The notes: generated by a model not told the origin, from the sequence alone. A stretch of 64,000 bases of DNA from Hyphomicrobiales bacterium (GCA_016185205.1 JACPOA010000016.1:62001-126000); one strand, 5' to 3'; positions 17,982 through 27,553 are shown, numbered from the stretch's first letter. Translations and numbers: made by a program.

Positions 17982-19223
17982 ATGCAGCACGACGACAATC
18001 TGACGGCCAAGCTTCCGCACTTCGTCACGCATCTCGAATGCGCGATGACCGGCGAGCGCCATGAAGCGGATCAAATCCATAATCTCTCGCGCGCGGGTAA
18101 GCCGCTGCTGGTGCGCTACGATCTCGCCGGGGTCGCTAAGGCGCTGAGCAAGCAGACCTTGGCGGCGCGGCCGGCCGACCTGTGGCGCTATCGCGAATTG
18201 CTGCCGGTGCGCGAGGCGGCCAACATCGTCAGCCTGGGCGAGGCGATGACGCCGATCGTGCGCGCGCCGAAACTCGCGGCCAGGCTCGGCGGCGGCGACA
18301 TCCTGGTCAAGGACGAAGGCCGGCTGCCGACCGGCTCGTTCAAGGCGCGCGGCCTGGTGATGGCGGTGTCGATGGCCAAGGCGCTCGGCATCAAGCACAT
18401 GGCGATGCCGACCAACGGCAATGCCGGTGCCGCGCTCGCCGCCTATGCCAGTCATGCCGGCATCAAGACCACGATTTTCTGCCCGGAGGATACGCCGGAG
18501 GTGAATGTCAGCGAGATCGCGCTGCAGGGCGCCGCGGTCTATCGCGTCAACGGGCTGATCGACGATTGCGGCAAGATCGTCGGCGAAGGCAAAGCGAAAG
18601 TCGGCTGGTTCGACACCTCGACCTTGAAGGAGCCGTACCGGATCGAAGGCAAGAAGACCATGGGGCTGGAGCTGGCCGAGCAGCTCGGCTGGCAGGTGCC
18701 GGACGCGATCTTCTATCCGACCGGCGGCGGCACCGGATTAATTGGCATGTGGAAGGCCTTCGCCGAATTGGAAGAGATCGGCTTCATCGGCAAGAAACGC
18801 CCGCGCATGATCGCGGTGCAGGCCTCCGGCTGCGCGCCGATGGTGAAAGCCTACGAGGCGGGCGAGGAGCACGCGCCGCGCTGGGAGAACGCCCACACCA
18901 TCGCATCGGGCATCCGCGTGCCGCAGGCGATCGGCGATTTTCTCATCCTGCGCGCCGTGCGCGAGAGCAAAGGCTTTGCCATCGCGGTCGACGACGACGC
19001 GATCCAAGCCGCGCTCGACGAGATGGCGCGCGAGGAGGGGCTGCTGCTCTGTCCGGAGGGGGCCGCGACCTATGCCGCCTACAAGCAGAGCCTCAAGGAC
19101 GGCCGCGTCTCGCGCGGCGACCAGGTGGTGCTGTTCAACTGCGCCAGCGGGCTGAAATATCCGCTGCCGCCGATCCACCGTACCCTCGACCGGCATAAGC
19201 CGATCGATTACGCGGCGCTGTGA
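17982..19223 (+). CDS. thrC: Threonine synthase (PLP-dependent)
   Basis: This is a fold-type II PLP enzyme of 413 residues that best fits threonine synthase (O-phosphohomoserine to threonine). The PLP lysine is in PTGSFKARG, the phosphate/cofactor loop is PTGGGTGLIG, and an Asn-containing TNGNAGAALAAYA helix follows the lysine. The N-terminal region with a substrate-domain TPI(V)RAP pattern supports the plant/Bacillus-type enzyme. ATG 17982 follows TTGGAG. It sits 19 bases after gtrA and may be cotranscribed by chance. Another PLP lyase of the same fold is the main alternative. Confidence 0.82.
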   Translation: MQHDDNLTAKLPHFVTHLECAMTGERHEADQIHNLSRAGKPLLVRYDLAGVAKALSKQTLAARPADLWRYRELLPVREAANIVSLGEAMTPIVRAPKLAARLGGGDILVKDEGRLPTGSFKARGLVMAVSMAKALGIKHMAMPTNGNAGAALAAYASHAGIKTTIFCPEDTPEVNVSEIALQGAAVYRVNGLIDDCGKIVGEGKAKVGWFDTSTLKEPYRIEGKKTMGLELAEQLGWQVPDAIFYPTGGGTGLIGMWKAFAELEEIGFIGKKRPRMIAVQASGCAPMVKAYEAGEEHAPRWENAHTIASGIRVPQAIGDFLILRAVRESKGFAIAVDDDAIQAALDEMAREEGLLLCPEGAATYAAYKQSLKDGRVSRGDQVVLFNCASGLKYPLPPIHRTLDRHKPIDYAAL

Positions 19224-19231
19224 ATTTTTAT

Positions 19232-19347
19232 CCTTCCCCCGCTTGCGGGGGAGGGTGGCCGCGAAGCGGCCGGGTGGGGGCGCTCTATTCGGCGATCAAA
19301 CCCCACCCGCCTCGCTGCGCTCGGCACCCTCCCCTTGCAGGGAGGGA
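19232..19347. repeat. GC-rich inverted repeat, 'CCTTCCCCCGCTTGCGGGGG' family
   Basis: This pair of hairpins (CCCCCGCTTGCGGGGG, then CCTCCCCTTGCAGGGAGG) has complementary GGGTGGGG / CCCCACCC inner arms. It lies between the convergent thrC-like gene and hisG and touches the hisG stop codon (19348). Related elements are at 30591-30719 and inside the hydantoinase gene at 62573-62622. Confidence 0.85.
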
Positions 19348-20322
19348 TTAAGTGAGCCCTGCTTCCAGCTTGGCGTACAGCGGATTATCGCGCGAGAACA
19401 CGTAGCCGAGTTCGGCCACCGCCACCGCCTCGGCGCCGTTCTCGCGCAGGAAGCTGGTGAGCGCATAGACCTGGTCGGGCGGGCAGTGCAGCGTCAGCAT
19501 GCCCGACGAGGTCGGCCCGCCGAACGGCGTGACCACGCCGAAGGTCTCCTTGGCGCGCTCCACCAGCCGGGCATCGCAGGCGGCAAAGCGCGCGCGCACC
19601 TCGCGGTAATTGCGGGCGCGTCCCTGCGCCGCCACGCGATCGAGGATGACGCGCGCGGTCTCGCGTTCGCTCGGCCCCCAGGCGGCCGTGCGCGCGGCCA
19701 CCAGATTGGCCTGCGAGCGCAGGATGGTGCCGTCTTCGATGACCTTGAGCCCGTTGGCGGCGAGCGTGCCGCCGGTGGTGGTGATGTCGACGATCAGCTC
19801 GGCTGAGCCGGCGGCCGGCGCGCCTTCGGTCGCGCCCGAGCTCTCGACGATGCGGTAGTCGATGATGCCGTGGCGCGAGAAGAAGTCGCGCGTCAGATTG
19901 ATGTATTTGGTCGCCACCCGCATCTTGCGGTCGTGGGTGTGGCGGAACGCGGTGGCGACGTCGTCGATGTCGGCCATGGTGCGCACGTCGATCCAGGCCT
20001 GCGGCACCGCCACCACGACATTGGTGAAGCCGAAGCCGAGGCCTTCGATCAGCACCACGCGCTTGTCGGCATCGGGGATTTGCTCGCGCACCAGGTCTTC
20101 ACCCGTAACACCAAGGTGAACGGCGCCGGCCGCGAGTTGCGTGGTGATTTCCGCAGCCGACAGATAGGCGACCTCGACACCGTCGAGGCCGGCAATGGCG
20201 CCGCGATAATCGCGCGCGCCGCGCGGCTTGATCAGGCTTAAGCCCGAGCGCGCGAAGAAGGCCTCGGCGTTTTCCTGCAGCCGGCCCTTGGCGGGGACGG
20301 CGAGCACCAGCGGCGTGTTCAT
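19348..20322 (-). CDS. hisG: ATP phosphoribosyltransferase HisG (long form)
   Basis: HisG joins ATP and PRPP in the first step of histidine synthesis. The 324-residue protein starts [17 protein letters not shown] and carries the PRPP-binding motif [17 protein letters not shown]. Unlike the short HisG forms that depend on HisZ, it has a ~100-residue C-terminal extension ending in [16 protein letters not shown] and [13 protein letters not shown], which looks like an ACT-like regulatory domain. The start at 20322 overlaps the hisZ stop by four bases (ATGA), which fixes it. It is cotranscribed with hisZ. Confidence 0.95.
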   Translation of the reverse strand: MNTPLVLAVPAKGRLQENAEAFFARSGLSLIKPRGARDYRGAIAGLDGVEVAYLSAAEITTQLAAGAVHLGVTGEDLVREQIPDADKRVVLIEGLGFGFTNVVVAVPQAWIDVRTMADIDDVATAFRHTHDRKMRVATKYINLTRDFFSRHGIIDYRIVESSGATEGAPAAGSAELIVDITTTGGTLAANGLKVIEDGTILRSQANLVAARTAAWGPSERETARVILDRVAAQGRARNYREVRARFAACDARLVERAKETFGVVTPFGGPTSSGMLTLHCPPDQVYALTSFLRENGAEAVAVAELGYVFSRDNPLYAKLEAGLT

Positions 20323-21473
20323 GACGAAGCTCCGTAGGCCGCCAGCCGTTCGATCCACACCGCGAAGCCGACCGCCGCGATCGGCTCGCTCGCGCCCAGC
20401 CGCGCGAGCAAGCCGTCATAGCGCCCGCCCGCCACCAGCGGATCGCCGGTGCGCGCGGGATCGGTCAGTTCGAACACGAAGCCGGTGTAATAGTCGAAGC
20501 CGCGCCCGAAGCCGGTGGAGAAGTGCACGCGCTTCAAGTCGATGCCGCGCGCCGCCAGGAAGCCGTTGCGGCTTTCGAACAGCTCGAGCGCGGGCGCCAG
20601 CACCGCCGTCATGTTGGCCTCAGTGGCGAGCGCGCGTAGCGCGGCCAGCGCTTCGTCGGGATCGCCCTGGACGCCCAAGAAGCGTTCGACCAGTCCGCGT
20701 ACCTCGCGCGGAAGTTTTGCACTGGCCCCGAGCGCGGACTGTTCGAGGAAACGATCGGCGATCTCGGCGACCGAGCGTCCGCCGACCGCGTTGATGCCGG
20801 CGATCGACAACAGGTCGGTGATCAGCGCATGCGCGCCCTTCGGATCGGCGCCGGCCAGAGCCGCCAGCACGCCCTGATATTCCGGGCGCGCATTGTTGCC
20901 GCCGAGCACCAGGCGGTCGAGGTCCTGCGCCAGATTGGTCTTGCGGTTGAAATCCTTGATCAGCCGCCGCTTCCAGGCCGGCGGCAGCTCGAGGCCTGCG
21001 ACCAGCGCGGCGAACAGCGAAACGTCGCCGGTGCGGATGTCGGGCGCGGTCAGGCCGTAGCCGGCGGTGGCGTCCAGCCCGAGCGACAGCATCTCGGCGT
21101 CGGCCGCTGCCTTGTCGGGACGGCCGAAGCTCTCGATGCCGGCCTGCAGGAATTCGGCGGCGGCATCGCTGCGGTGGCGGAACACCGGCCCGAGATAGCA
21201 GAAGCCGGCCGGTTTGCCGGCCTGCGCGGAGGCCAGATAGTCGCGCGACACCGGAATGGTGAGGTCGGGCCGCAGGCAGAATTCGCCGCCGCCCGGCGCC
21301 GTGGTGAGATACATGCGCTTGCGGATGTCCTCGCCCGACAGATCGAGAAACGGCTCCGCCGGCTGCAGGATCGCAGGCGCGACGCGGGCATAGCCGGCGC
21401 GCTCATAGGAGGCGACCAGCGCCTCCGCACGGGCGTCGGTCCCCGTCTTTTTTGCTGTCACGCTCGCGTCCAT
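20319..21473 (-). CDS. hisZ: ATP phosphoribosyltransferase regulatory subunit HisZ
   Basis: HisZ is a catalytically dead relative of histidyl-tRNA synthetase that binds HisG and passes on histidine feedback. The 384-residue product has class II synthetase-like motif 2 ([20 protein letters not shown]) and motif 3 ([13 protein letters not shown]) remnants, with no anticodon-binding domain. It is the first gene of the hisZ-hisG pair, and the 240-base gap upstream should hold the promoter. hisS lies further upstream on the same strand, beyond two opposite-strand genes. Confidence 0.93.
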   Translation of the reverse strand: MDASVTAKKTGTDARAEALVASYERAGYARVAPAILQPAEPFLDLSGEDIRKRMYLTTAPGGGEFCLRPDLTIPVSRDYLASAQAGKPAGFCYLGPVFRHRSDAAAEFLQAGIESFGRPDKAAADAEMLSLGLDATAGYGLTAPDIRTGDVSLFAALVAGLELPPAWKRRLIKDFNRKTNLAQDLDRLVLGGNNARPEYQGVLAALAGADPKGAHALITDLLSIAGINAVGGRSVAEIADRFLEQSALGASAKLPREVRGLVERFLGVQGDPDEALAALRALATEANMTAVLAPALELFESRNGFLAARGIDLKRVHFSTGFGRGFDYYTGFVFELTDPARTGDPLVAGGRYDGLLARLGASEPIAAVGFAVWIERLAAYGASS

Positions 21474-21713
21474 CGCACTTCAATCCTGCCATCAAGTGGC
21501 GGCCCTTTAGCACGGCCGGCTTAAGGATTCGACGCCGAATACGTGCTGCCCTTAATACGACGACCCGCCAAATGCTTGGCGTCGTTAACAAATTTTCCGG
21601 CCGCCGGGGGCGCCGCCCCGTTATTTTCATTGGTTATGTCCCCATAAGTCCTTGCGAGTAATAAAATTTCAACACAACCAGGGTTGAGTAGGTACGGGGT
21701 GGGGGGGATTTCG

Positions 21714-22175
21714 ATGACCGAGTCAGTCTCGCGTGCCTTGGTTGAGGCCTTCTATCAGGCCTATGCGTCGCGTGATGCCGACAAGATCGGCCAGTTTCTC
21801 GACGACAACGTGGAATGGAGCATCAGCGGCCCGATCGACGTGCTACCGTTCTGCGGCACGCGCCACGGCAAGGCCGCCGTGCTCGACATGGTCGGGCGGC
21901 TGATTCCCGAGGTGTTCCGCGTCTTCAGCTTCGTGCCCGACGCCATGCTGGTGGACGGCGACCAGGTGGCCACGCTCAGCCGCCTGCAGGCGCGCAGCGC
22001 CGACGGGCGCGTGATCAGCTACCGGCTGGCGCATTTCGTCCGCTTCCGCGCTGGCAAGATCGTCCGCAATCTGTCGATCATCGACAGCTTCGACGCGGTC
22101 GAGCAGGTGCTCGGCCATCCGCTCGACGTGCATGAATGTGAGCGGCGCGAGGCCGGCGAGCTGATCGCGGTGTGA
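21714..22175 (+). CDS. SnoaL/NTF2-like protein
   Basis: This 153-residue protein has an NTF2-like fold (SnoaL or ketosteroid isomerase type). Features are the N-terminal helix ALVEAFYQAYASRDADKI, the FLDDNVEWSISGP strand, and the C-terminal sheet RLAHFVRFRAGKIVRNLSIID. The ATG at 21714 follows a GGGGGGG tract. The family includes small enzymes and binding proteins, so no specific function can be given. It is single, divergent from hisZ and followed by a DUF3617 gene on the same strand. Confidence 0.75.
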   Translation: MTESVSRALVEAFYQAYASRDADKIGQFLDDNVEWSISGPIDVLPFCGTRHGKAAVLDMVGRLIPEVFRVFSFVPDAMLVDGDQVATLSRLQARSADGRVISYRLAHFVRFRAGKIVRNLSIIDSFDAVEQVLGHPLDVHECERREAGELIAV

Positions 22176-22262
22176 GCGGCGGCCGGCTCTGACGCCGATG
22201 TGACTTTCCAACGTAAACGGTGTGCTACCATGGCGCATGTGATCCGCGATGGAGACCATGCC

Positions 22263-22802
22263 ATGCGTTGCCAACTCGCCATTGCTGCCATCGGCCTTCT
22301 ATTTGCCGCCGCTCCCGCGCTGGCGCTCGACCTGCCGACGCGCAAGGCTGGCCTGTGGGAGCTCAAGATGATCTTCGAGGGTCGCAATCTGCCCCCGACG
22401 GTGATGAAGCATTGCACCGATGCCGCCACCGACAGACTGATGAACGCCAATTTCGGCAACTCCAACGAGCAGCACTGCTCGAAGCAGGACATGAAGACGT
22501 CCGGCGGCACCATCACCATCGACTCGGTCTGCAAATTCGGCGACATGACCACTACGTCGCATGCGGTCGTTACCGGCAGTTTCGACAGCGCCTATACGAT
22601 GAAGGTCGCCTCGACGCGACAAGGCGGTCCGTCGCTGCCGGGCAGCGTGCCCGGCGCCGAGACACACATGACCATCGAGGCGAAACACCTCGGGTCTTGC
22701 GAGGCCGGGCAAAGGCCGGGCGACGTCATCATGTCGAACGGCATGAAGATGAACGTGCTCGACATGCCAAAAATGGGCGGCGCGCCGCCGAAGCGGCCAT
22801 AA
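22263..22802 (+). CDS. DUF3617 family exported protein
   Basis: This 179-residue exported protein has a clear signal peptide (CQLAIAAIGLLFAAAPALA) followed by the DUF3617 pattern: KAGLWELKM near the N-terminus, four cysteines (KHCTDA, HCSKQ, VCKFGD, GSCEAG), and a central ITIDSVCKF strand. The ATG at 22263 is preferred because it begins the signal peptide and follows GGAG; the frame is open from 22200. Function is unknown. It runs convergently into hisS, with only six bases between stops. Confidence 0.8.
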   Translation: MRCQLAIAAIGLLFAAAPALALDLPTRKAGLWELKMIFEGRNLPPTVMKHCTDAATDRLMNANFGNSNEQHCSKQDMKTSGGTITIDSVCKFGDMTTTSHAVVTGSFDSAYTMKVASTRQGGPSLPGSVPGAETHMTIEAKHLGSCEAGQRPGDVIMSNGMKMNVLDMPKMGGAPPKRP

Positions 22803-22808
22803 TACACA

Positions 22809-24401
22809 TCAACTCGTTTTGATGTTGTGCCGCGCGAGCAGTTTGCGCACGGCCTCGACCAGCGCGTCTTGCTTGACCGCGAACTGCGCTTCGGCCTGCT
22901 TCTTGAGATATTCGTCGCGGTCCTTGATGGCGGTGAGGCCGGCGCCGAGGATCAGATCCTTGATCATCACCTCGCCGCGCGCTTTTTCGTCGCCACCCTG
23001 GATGACGACGCAGGGCGATGAGCGCTTGTCGGCATATTTGAGCTGGTTGCCGATGTTTTTCGGATTGCCGAGATAGAGCTCGGCGCGGATATTGGCGGCG
23101 CGCAAGCTGGCGACCATTTTCTGGTAGTCGGCGACGCGGTCCTTGTCGAACACGGTGACCACCACCGGGCCGGGCTCGGCCTTTGAGCCGAGCTTGCCGA
23201 GCGCGGTCAGCGCCGCCTGCAGGCGCGAGACGCCGATGGAGAAGCCGGTGGCCGGCACCGGCTCGCCGCGAAAGCGCGACACCAGCCCGTCGTAACGCCC
23301 GCCGCCGCCGACCGAGCCGAAGCGCACCGGGCGGCCCTTCTCGTCGTTGATCTCGAAGGTAAGTTCGACCTCGTAGACCGGACCGGTGTAATATTCGAGG
23401 CCGCGGACGACTGCGAAATTTGTTTCGATTCGATCAGCGCCATAGCCGCTCGATTCGACCAGAAATCGTATTTGATCTAACTCGCCAATGCCTGCTCTTA
23501 TTACTTCACTCTCTTGGAGAGCCACGCCAAAACGCTCGCTGTTGGAGATAGCGGGTGGCACGCGGTACAAAATTCCGCCCTTCATATTTGCAAGCGCAGG
23601 ATTGTCGCGCGGTAGCAACGCTGCGCTAGGATTGTGTGCCACGTCGATTTCGAGGAAGCCCAACACGATATCTATTTGCTCGGCATCTAGCCCAGCGCCC
23701 TTGGTGAAGTCGCCGCTCTCGTCCTTGCGTCCTTCTCCGAGGAGTTGCTTCACACCTAGTGATCCCAACCGATCTAGCTTGTCGATTGCACGCAGCACCG
23801 TAAGGCGTTTGCCGGCGTTTTCGTCGCCACCGAGTCCAATGACTTCCAAGACGCCATCCAGCACCTTCCTATTATTCACCTTCACCACATAACTGCCGCG
23901 CGGAATGCCGAGCGCTTCCATGGTGTCGGCCGCGAGCATGCACATCTCGGCATCGGCGGCCATGGTCGGCGCGCCGACGGTGTCGGCATCGAACTGCAGG
24001 AACTGGCGGAAGCGGCCCGGGCCCGGCTTCTCGTTGCGGAATACCCAGCCGAAGCGATAGCTGCGATAGGGCAGGACGAGATGCTCCGTGCCTATTCTCT
24101 CCGCCACATAGCGCGCCAGCGGCGCGGTCAGGTCGTAACGCAGGGAGAGCCACTGCTCGTCGTCGTCCTGGAACGAGAACACGCCCTCGTTCGGGCGGTC
24201 CTGGTCGGGCAGGAACTTGCCGAGCGCGTCGGTGTATTCGATTGCCGGCGTCTCCACCGGCTCGAAGCCGTAGCGCTCGAACACAGTGCGGATCGCCTCC
24301 ACCATCTGCCGGGTGGCGGCGATTTCGGCCGGCCCGCGGTCGGTGAGCCCGCGCGGCAGGCGGGCCTTGAGCTTGTGGGGTTTATTGGATTTATCGGCCA
24401 T
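22809..24401 (-). CDS. hisS: Histidyl-tRNA synthetase
   Basis: HisRS charges tRNA-His. The 530-residue class II enzyme shows motif 1 around [12 protein letters not shown], motif 2 [21 protein letters not shown] (shown in part here: [14 protein letters not shown]), the His-specific [12 protein letters not shown] and motif 3 [13 protein letters not shown], then an anticodon-binding domain from about residue 430. The ATG at 24401 begins [11 protein letters not shown]. The middle of the gene, bases 23411-23895, has clearly lower GC and different codon use than either flank but stays in frame; it codes the inserted domain between motifs 2 and 3. Two 20-bp tandem sites lie just upstream. Confidence 0.97.
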   Translation of the reverse strand: MADKSNKPHKLKARLPRGLTDRGPAEIAATRQMVEAIRTVFERYGFEPVETPAIEYTDALGKFLPDQDRPNEGVFSFQDDDEQWLSLRYDLTAPLARYVAERIGTEHLVLPYRSYRFGWVFRNEKPGPGRFRQFLQFDADTVGAPTMAADAEMCMLAADTMEALGIPRGSYVVKVNNRKVLDGVLEVIGLGGDENAGKRLTVLRAIDKLDRLGSLGVKQLLGEGRKDESGDFTKGAGLDAEQIDIVLGFLEIDVAHNPSAALLPRDNPALANMKGGILYRVPPAISNSERFGVALQESEVIRAGIGELDQIRFLVESSGYGADRIETNFAVVRGLEYYTGPVYEVELTFEINDEKGRPVRFGSVGGGGRYDGLVSRFRGEPVPATGFSIGVSRLQAALTALGKLGSKAEPGPVVVTVFDKDRVADYQKMVASLRAANIRAELYLGNPKNIGNQLKYADKRSSPCVVIQGGDEKARGEVMIKDLILGAGLTAIKDRDEYLKKQAEAQFAVKQDALVEAVRKLLARHNIKTS

Positions 24402-24430
24402 TTGGTGGCCTACATAGCAGAGACCTGAAA

Positions 24431-24470
24431 TACAGCAACGCTGTATACCGTACATCAACGCTGTAATCCG
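24431..24470. promoter_or_regulatory. Two tandem 20-bp repeats upstream of hisS (candidate operators)
   Basis: TACAGCAACGCTGTATACCG is followed at once by TACATCAACGCTGTAATCCG. The 20-bp period is about two helical turns. The first copy contains the inverted repeat ACAGC-AAC-GCTGT. They lie 30-69 bases before the hisS start, a place fit for a repressor or activator site. The binding protein is unknown. Confidence 0.45.
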
Positions 24471-24601
24471 TCATGGCCGGGCTTGTCCCGGCCATCCACG
24501 CCTTTAAAAGTGCATGAAAGCATGAAAGGAAGACGTGGATGCCCGGCACATAGGCGTGCGAAAGCACGCCGTCCTTCGGACGGCTATGGCCGGGCATGAC
24601 G
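24469..24601. repeat. Inverted repeat, 'GTCATGGCCGG' family
   Basis: The element starts CGTCATGGCCGGGCTTGTCC and ends GGCCGGGCATGACG, with an inner CCACGCCTTT / AAGACGTGG pair and extra hairpins such as GGCGTGCGAAAGCACGCC. It fills the gap between the divergent hisS and aminotransferase genes. Related copies are at 14640 and 50684. Confidence 0.85.
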
Positions 24602-24621
24602 ACTTCAAATGGTGGCAGGTC

Positions 24622-25965
24622 ATGGCGAAAGATCAGGTTCAGGCAAAAGTCAGCGTCCCCAACGATCTCGAACCCTATTGGATGCCGTTCACGGCCAACC
24701 GGGCGTTCAAGGCGCGCCCGCGCCTGATCGCCCGCGCCAAGGACATGCACTATTTCACGCCGGACGGGCGCAAGCTGATCGACGGCGCCGCCGGCCTGTG
24801 GTGCACCAATGCCGGCCATAACCGCGAGCCGATCGTGGCGGCGATCCAGCGCCAGGCGGCCGAGCTCGACTACGCGCCGGCCTTCCAGTTTTCACACCCC
24901 AAGGCGTTCGAACTGGCGAGCCGCGTCGCCGCGCTGGCGCCTGGCGACCTCGATCATGTGTTCTTCTGCAATTCCGGCTCGGAGGCGGTCGACACCGCGC
25001 TTAAGATCGCGCTCGCTTTTCACAATGTGAAGGGCAATGCCTCGCGCGTGCGGCTGATCGGCCGCGAGCGCGGCTATCACGGCGTCGGCTTCGGCGGCAT
25101 CGCGGTCGGCGGCATCGTCGGCAACCGCAAGATGTTCGGCGCGCTGATCGCCGGCGTCGATCATCTGCCGACCACCTATAATCGCGCCGAGCAGGCCTTC
25201 ACCATCGGCGAGCCGGAATGGGGCGGCCATCTCGCCGACGAGCTCGATCGGCTGGTCGCGCTGCACGACGCCTCCACCATCGCGGCGGTGATCGTGGAGC
25301 CGGTCGCGGCCTCCACCGGCGTCCTGCCGCCGCCGAAAGGCTATCTGCAACGCCTGCGCGCCATCTGCGACAAGCACGGCATTCTCTTGATCTTCGACGA
25401 GGTGATCACCGGCTTCGGCCGTCTGGGCCATGCTTTCGCCGCCGAGCGCTACGGCGTCATCCCCGACATGATCACCTTCGCCAAGGGCATCACTTCGGGC
25501 AGCGTGCCGATGGGCGGCGTGCTGGTGCGCAAGGGCATCTATGACGCCTTCATGCGCGGGCCCGAGCACGTCATCGAATTGTTCCACGGCTACACCTATT
25601 CGGCGCATCCGCTCGCCTGCGCGGCCGGCCTCGCTACGCTCGATCTCTATCGCGACGAAAACCTGTTCGAGCGCGCGCGCAAGCTGGAGCCGTTGTGGGC
25701 GCAGGCGGCGATGGGCCTGAAGGGTCTGCCCAATGTGCTCGACATCCGCACCGTGGGCCTGACCGTCGGCATCGATCTCGCCAGCAAGCCCGACGCCGTC
25801 GGAAAACGCGGCTTCGAGGCGATGGAGCTGGCGTTCCACGAGCAGGACCTGATGGTCCGCGGCGTCGGCGACACGCTGGCTTTGAGCCCGCCGCTGATCG
25901 TGAGCGAAGCCCAGATCGGCGAGATTTTCGACAAGGTCGGCCGCGTGATCGCGGCTGTCGCGTGA
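24622..25965 (+). CDS. Omega-amino acid:pyruvate aminotransferase-like (class III)
   Basis: This is a class III PLP aminotransferase of 447 residues. Its substrate is probably an omega-amino acid such as beta-alanine, with pyruvate as acceptor. Key parts are the N-terminal PYWMPFTANRAFK and AAGLWCTNAGHN, the phosphate-binding NSGSEAVDTALK, the cofactor Asp in LIFDEVITGFGR, and the PLP lysine in ITFAKGITSG. These match omega-APT enzymes better than ornithine or GABA aminotransferases. The ATG at 24622 follows GGCAGG; upstream in-frame sequence is the palindromic repeat, so a longer N-terminus is unlikely. Confidence 0.87.
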   Translation: MAKDQVQAKVSVPNDLEPYWMPFTANRAFKARPRLIARAKDMHYFTPDGRKLIDGAAGLWCTNAGHNREPIVAAIQRQAAELDYAPAFQFSHPKAFELASRVAALAPGDLDHVFFCNSGSEAVDTALKIALAFHNVKGNASRVRLIGRERGYHGVGFGGIAVGGIVGNRKMFGALIAGVDHLPTTYNRAEQAFTIGEPEWGGHLADELDRLVALHDASTIAAVIVEPVAASTGVLPPPKGYLQRLRAICDKHGILLIFDEVITGFGRLGHAFAAERYGVIPDMITFAKGITSGSVPMGGVLVRKGIYDAFMRGPEHVIELFHGYTYSAHPLACAAGLATLDLYRDENLFERARKLEPLWAQAAMGLKGLPNVLDIRTVGLTVGIDLASKPDAVGKRGFEAMELAFHEQDLMVRGVGDTLALSPPLIVSEAQIGEIFDKVGRVIAAVA

Positions 25966-26035
25966 TCATGCGAGGGTCGTCCGGCCGTCATGCACCTCAG
26001 CAAATAAAATCAGTTTGCACCCGGGTGAAGGGACT

Positions 26036-27553
26036 ATGATCGCACGGGCGGTCGGACTTGCGCTGAGCCATCCTCGGTATGTGCTTCTGTGCACGTTCGG
26101 TCTACATCTCATCGTATGGACGTTGCTGCCGCCGCTCGTCGGGTTCAATCTGCAGCTCGATCTGGTCGAAGATCTTGCGCTCGGGAAGGAATGGCAACTC
26201 GGATATTGGAAGCATCCACCACTCCCGTGGTGGACGGCCGATCTCGCGTTTCGCGCCGTCGGAGATCCTCGCGCAGTCTATGTGCTGGGACCCGTCGCAT
26301 CCGTCGTCGCGATGTATGCCGTCTGGCGCCTTGGGAAGGAGACGGTCGGGCCGCAACAGGCGCTGTTCGCGGTGCTCGCCCTTGAAGGCCTCCATTTCTT
26401 CAATTTCTCCGCCGTCAAGTTCAACCACGACGTGATGCAATTGCCGTTCTGGGCGCTCACGGGATTGTTCCTGTTCCGAGCGATCACGCGTGAGCGGGCG
26501 CTCGATTGGATTCTGGCCGGCGTGTGGCTCGCGCTCGCGTTCTGGACGAAATACACAGCCTTCGTACTGGCCGCGCCGATCGGACTTCTGCTGCTACTCG
26601 ATCCGTTTGCGCGACGGACTTTGCGAACCGCGGGGCCTTACCTGATGACCGGCGCGTTCCTGGTGGTGATCGCGCCGCATGTGTGGTGGCTTGTCGCGCA
26701 TTCATTCATGCCGTTCCAACATGTCGGCCTTCGGGCCAAACAGGCCGCGCACTGGCACGAATACATTAGCTTCCCGCTGCGATGGGTCGGAAGTCAGGTT
26801 TTCTTCCTTGCACCCGTCATCGGGTTGCTTGCGTTGGTGTGGAAAGGTGAGCAGCGCTATCCGCAGGATGACCCGGTGACCAACTTTGCACGGCGCTATG
26901 TAACGACGCTTGCAATCGGTCCGTTCCTATTGACGACGCTCGTCGCAGGGGCGCTCGGACGGTTGCCGGTTGCGATGTGGGGCTATCCGCTGTGGTCCTT
27001 TGCTCCACTTGCTGCCGTAATGTGGTTCCCAGTTGCGATCGAGCCGCGACGCCTGCATCTGTTCGCCCGTGGGTTCCTGCTGGTTTTTCTCGTGATGCCC
27101 GCCGCCTACGCCGCGATCGAACTGTTGGAGCCGTTTCTGCGCGAGCGGCCGAAAGCCACGCAGTTCCCCGGCCGGCTGATCGCCGAAACGATCACGCGCC
27201 AGTGGCGGGAGAAAACGGGAACGCCGCTACGTTACGTCGGCGGTGCCGATTTCGGATCTGCTGGCGTCGGCGAGTTCGCCGCCAACAACATCGCGGTCTA
27301 TTCGCCCGATCGTCCCCAAGTCATTGTCCACGGCGATGCGCGTATCAGCCCATGGGTGGATACAACGGATTTGAAGCGACGCGGCGCCGTGCTGGTCTGG
27401 GAGCAAGACCCTCTTCCGGACGCCGTGACAGCCCGGTTAAAAGTGAGCTTCCCGAACCTCGAGATTCAGCGTCCGCTCGTGATTCCACGGCAGACTTTGT
27501 ATCCGCGCAAGCCGGCCATCGTCGGCTACGCCTTCGTGCCGCCCGAACCGTAA
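26036..27553 (+). CDS. GT39 (ArnT/PMT-like) membrane glycosyltransferase, copy A
   Basis: This integral membrane glycosyltransferase of the ArnT/protein mannosyltransferase type uses a polyprenyl-linked sugar in the periplasm. The first loop carries the acidic DLVEDLALGKEW and WKHPPLPWW, the usual place of the catalytic Asp/Glu and substrate residues. About ten hydrophobic segments follow, then a ~130-residue periplasmic C-terminal domain. The 505-residue product is a paralogue of the next, opposite-strand gene: both share KHPPLPWW/DKLPPLPWW, VKFNHDVMQLPFWAL and VAMWGYPLWSF-like stretches. Codon use is less GC-rich than in copy B. The last 117 bases overlap copy B tail to tail. Confidence 0.85.
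   Translation: MIARAVGLALSHPRYVLLCTFGLHLIVWTLLPPLVGFNLQLDLVEDLALGKEWQLGYWKHPPLPWWTADLAFRAVGDPRAVYVLGPVASVVAMYAVWRLGKETVGPQQALFAVLALEGLHFFNFSAVKFNHDVMQLPFWALTGLFLFRAITRERALDWILAGVWLALAFWTKYTAFVLAAPIGLLLLLDPFARRTLRTAGPYLMTGAFLVVIAPHVWWLVAHSFMPFQHVGLRAKQAAHWHEYISFPLRWVGSQVFFLAPVIGLLALVWKGEQRYPQDDPVTNFARRYVTTLAIGPFLLTTLVAGALGRLPVAMWGYPLWSFAPLAAVMWFPVAIEPRRLHLFARGFLLVFLVMPAAYAAIELLEPFLRERPKATQFPGRLIAETITRQWREKTGTPLRYVGGADFGSAGVGEFAANNIAVYSPDRPQVIVHGDARISPWVDTTDLKRRGAVLVWEQDPLPDAVTARLKVSFPNLEIQRPLVIPRQTLYPRKPAIVGYAFVPPEP

Noticed and set aside
21552..21562. TTAATACGACG looks like the start of a T7 promoter
   Set aside because: The match ends after TAATACGAC and no phage gene is near. It is a chance match.
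24395..24412. GGCCATTTGGTGGCC at the hisS start resembles GGCCATTTGGTGCC before the TA operon (34573-34586, minus strand)
   Set aside because: The overlap is short, one copy spans a start codon, and the two places share no known regulator. A shared operator is not supported by this alone.
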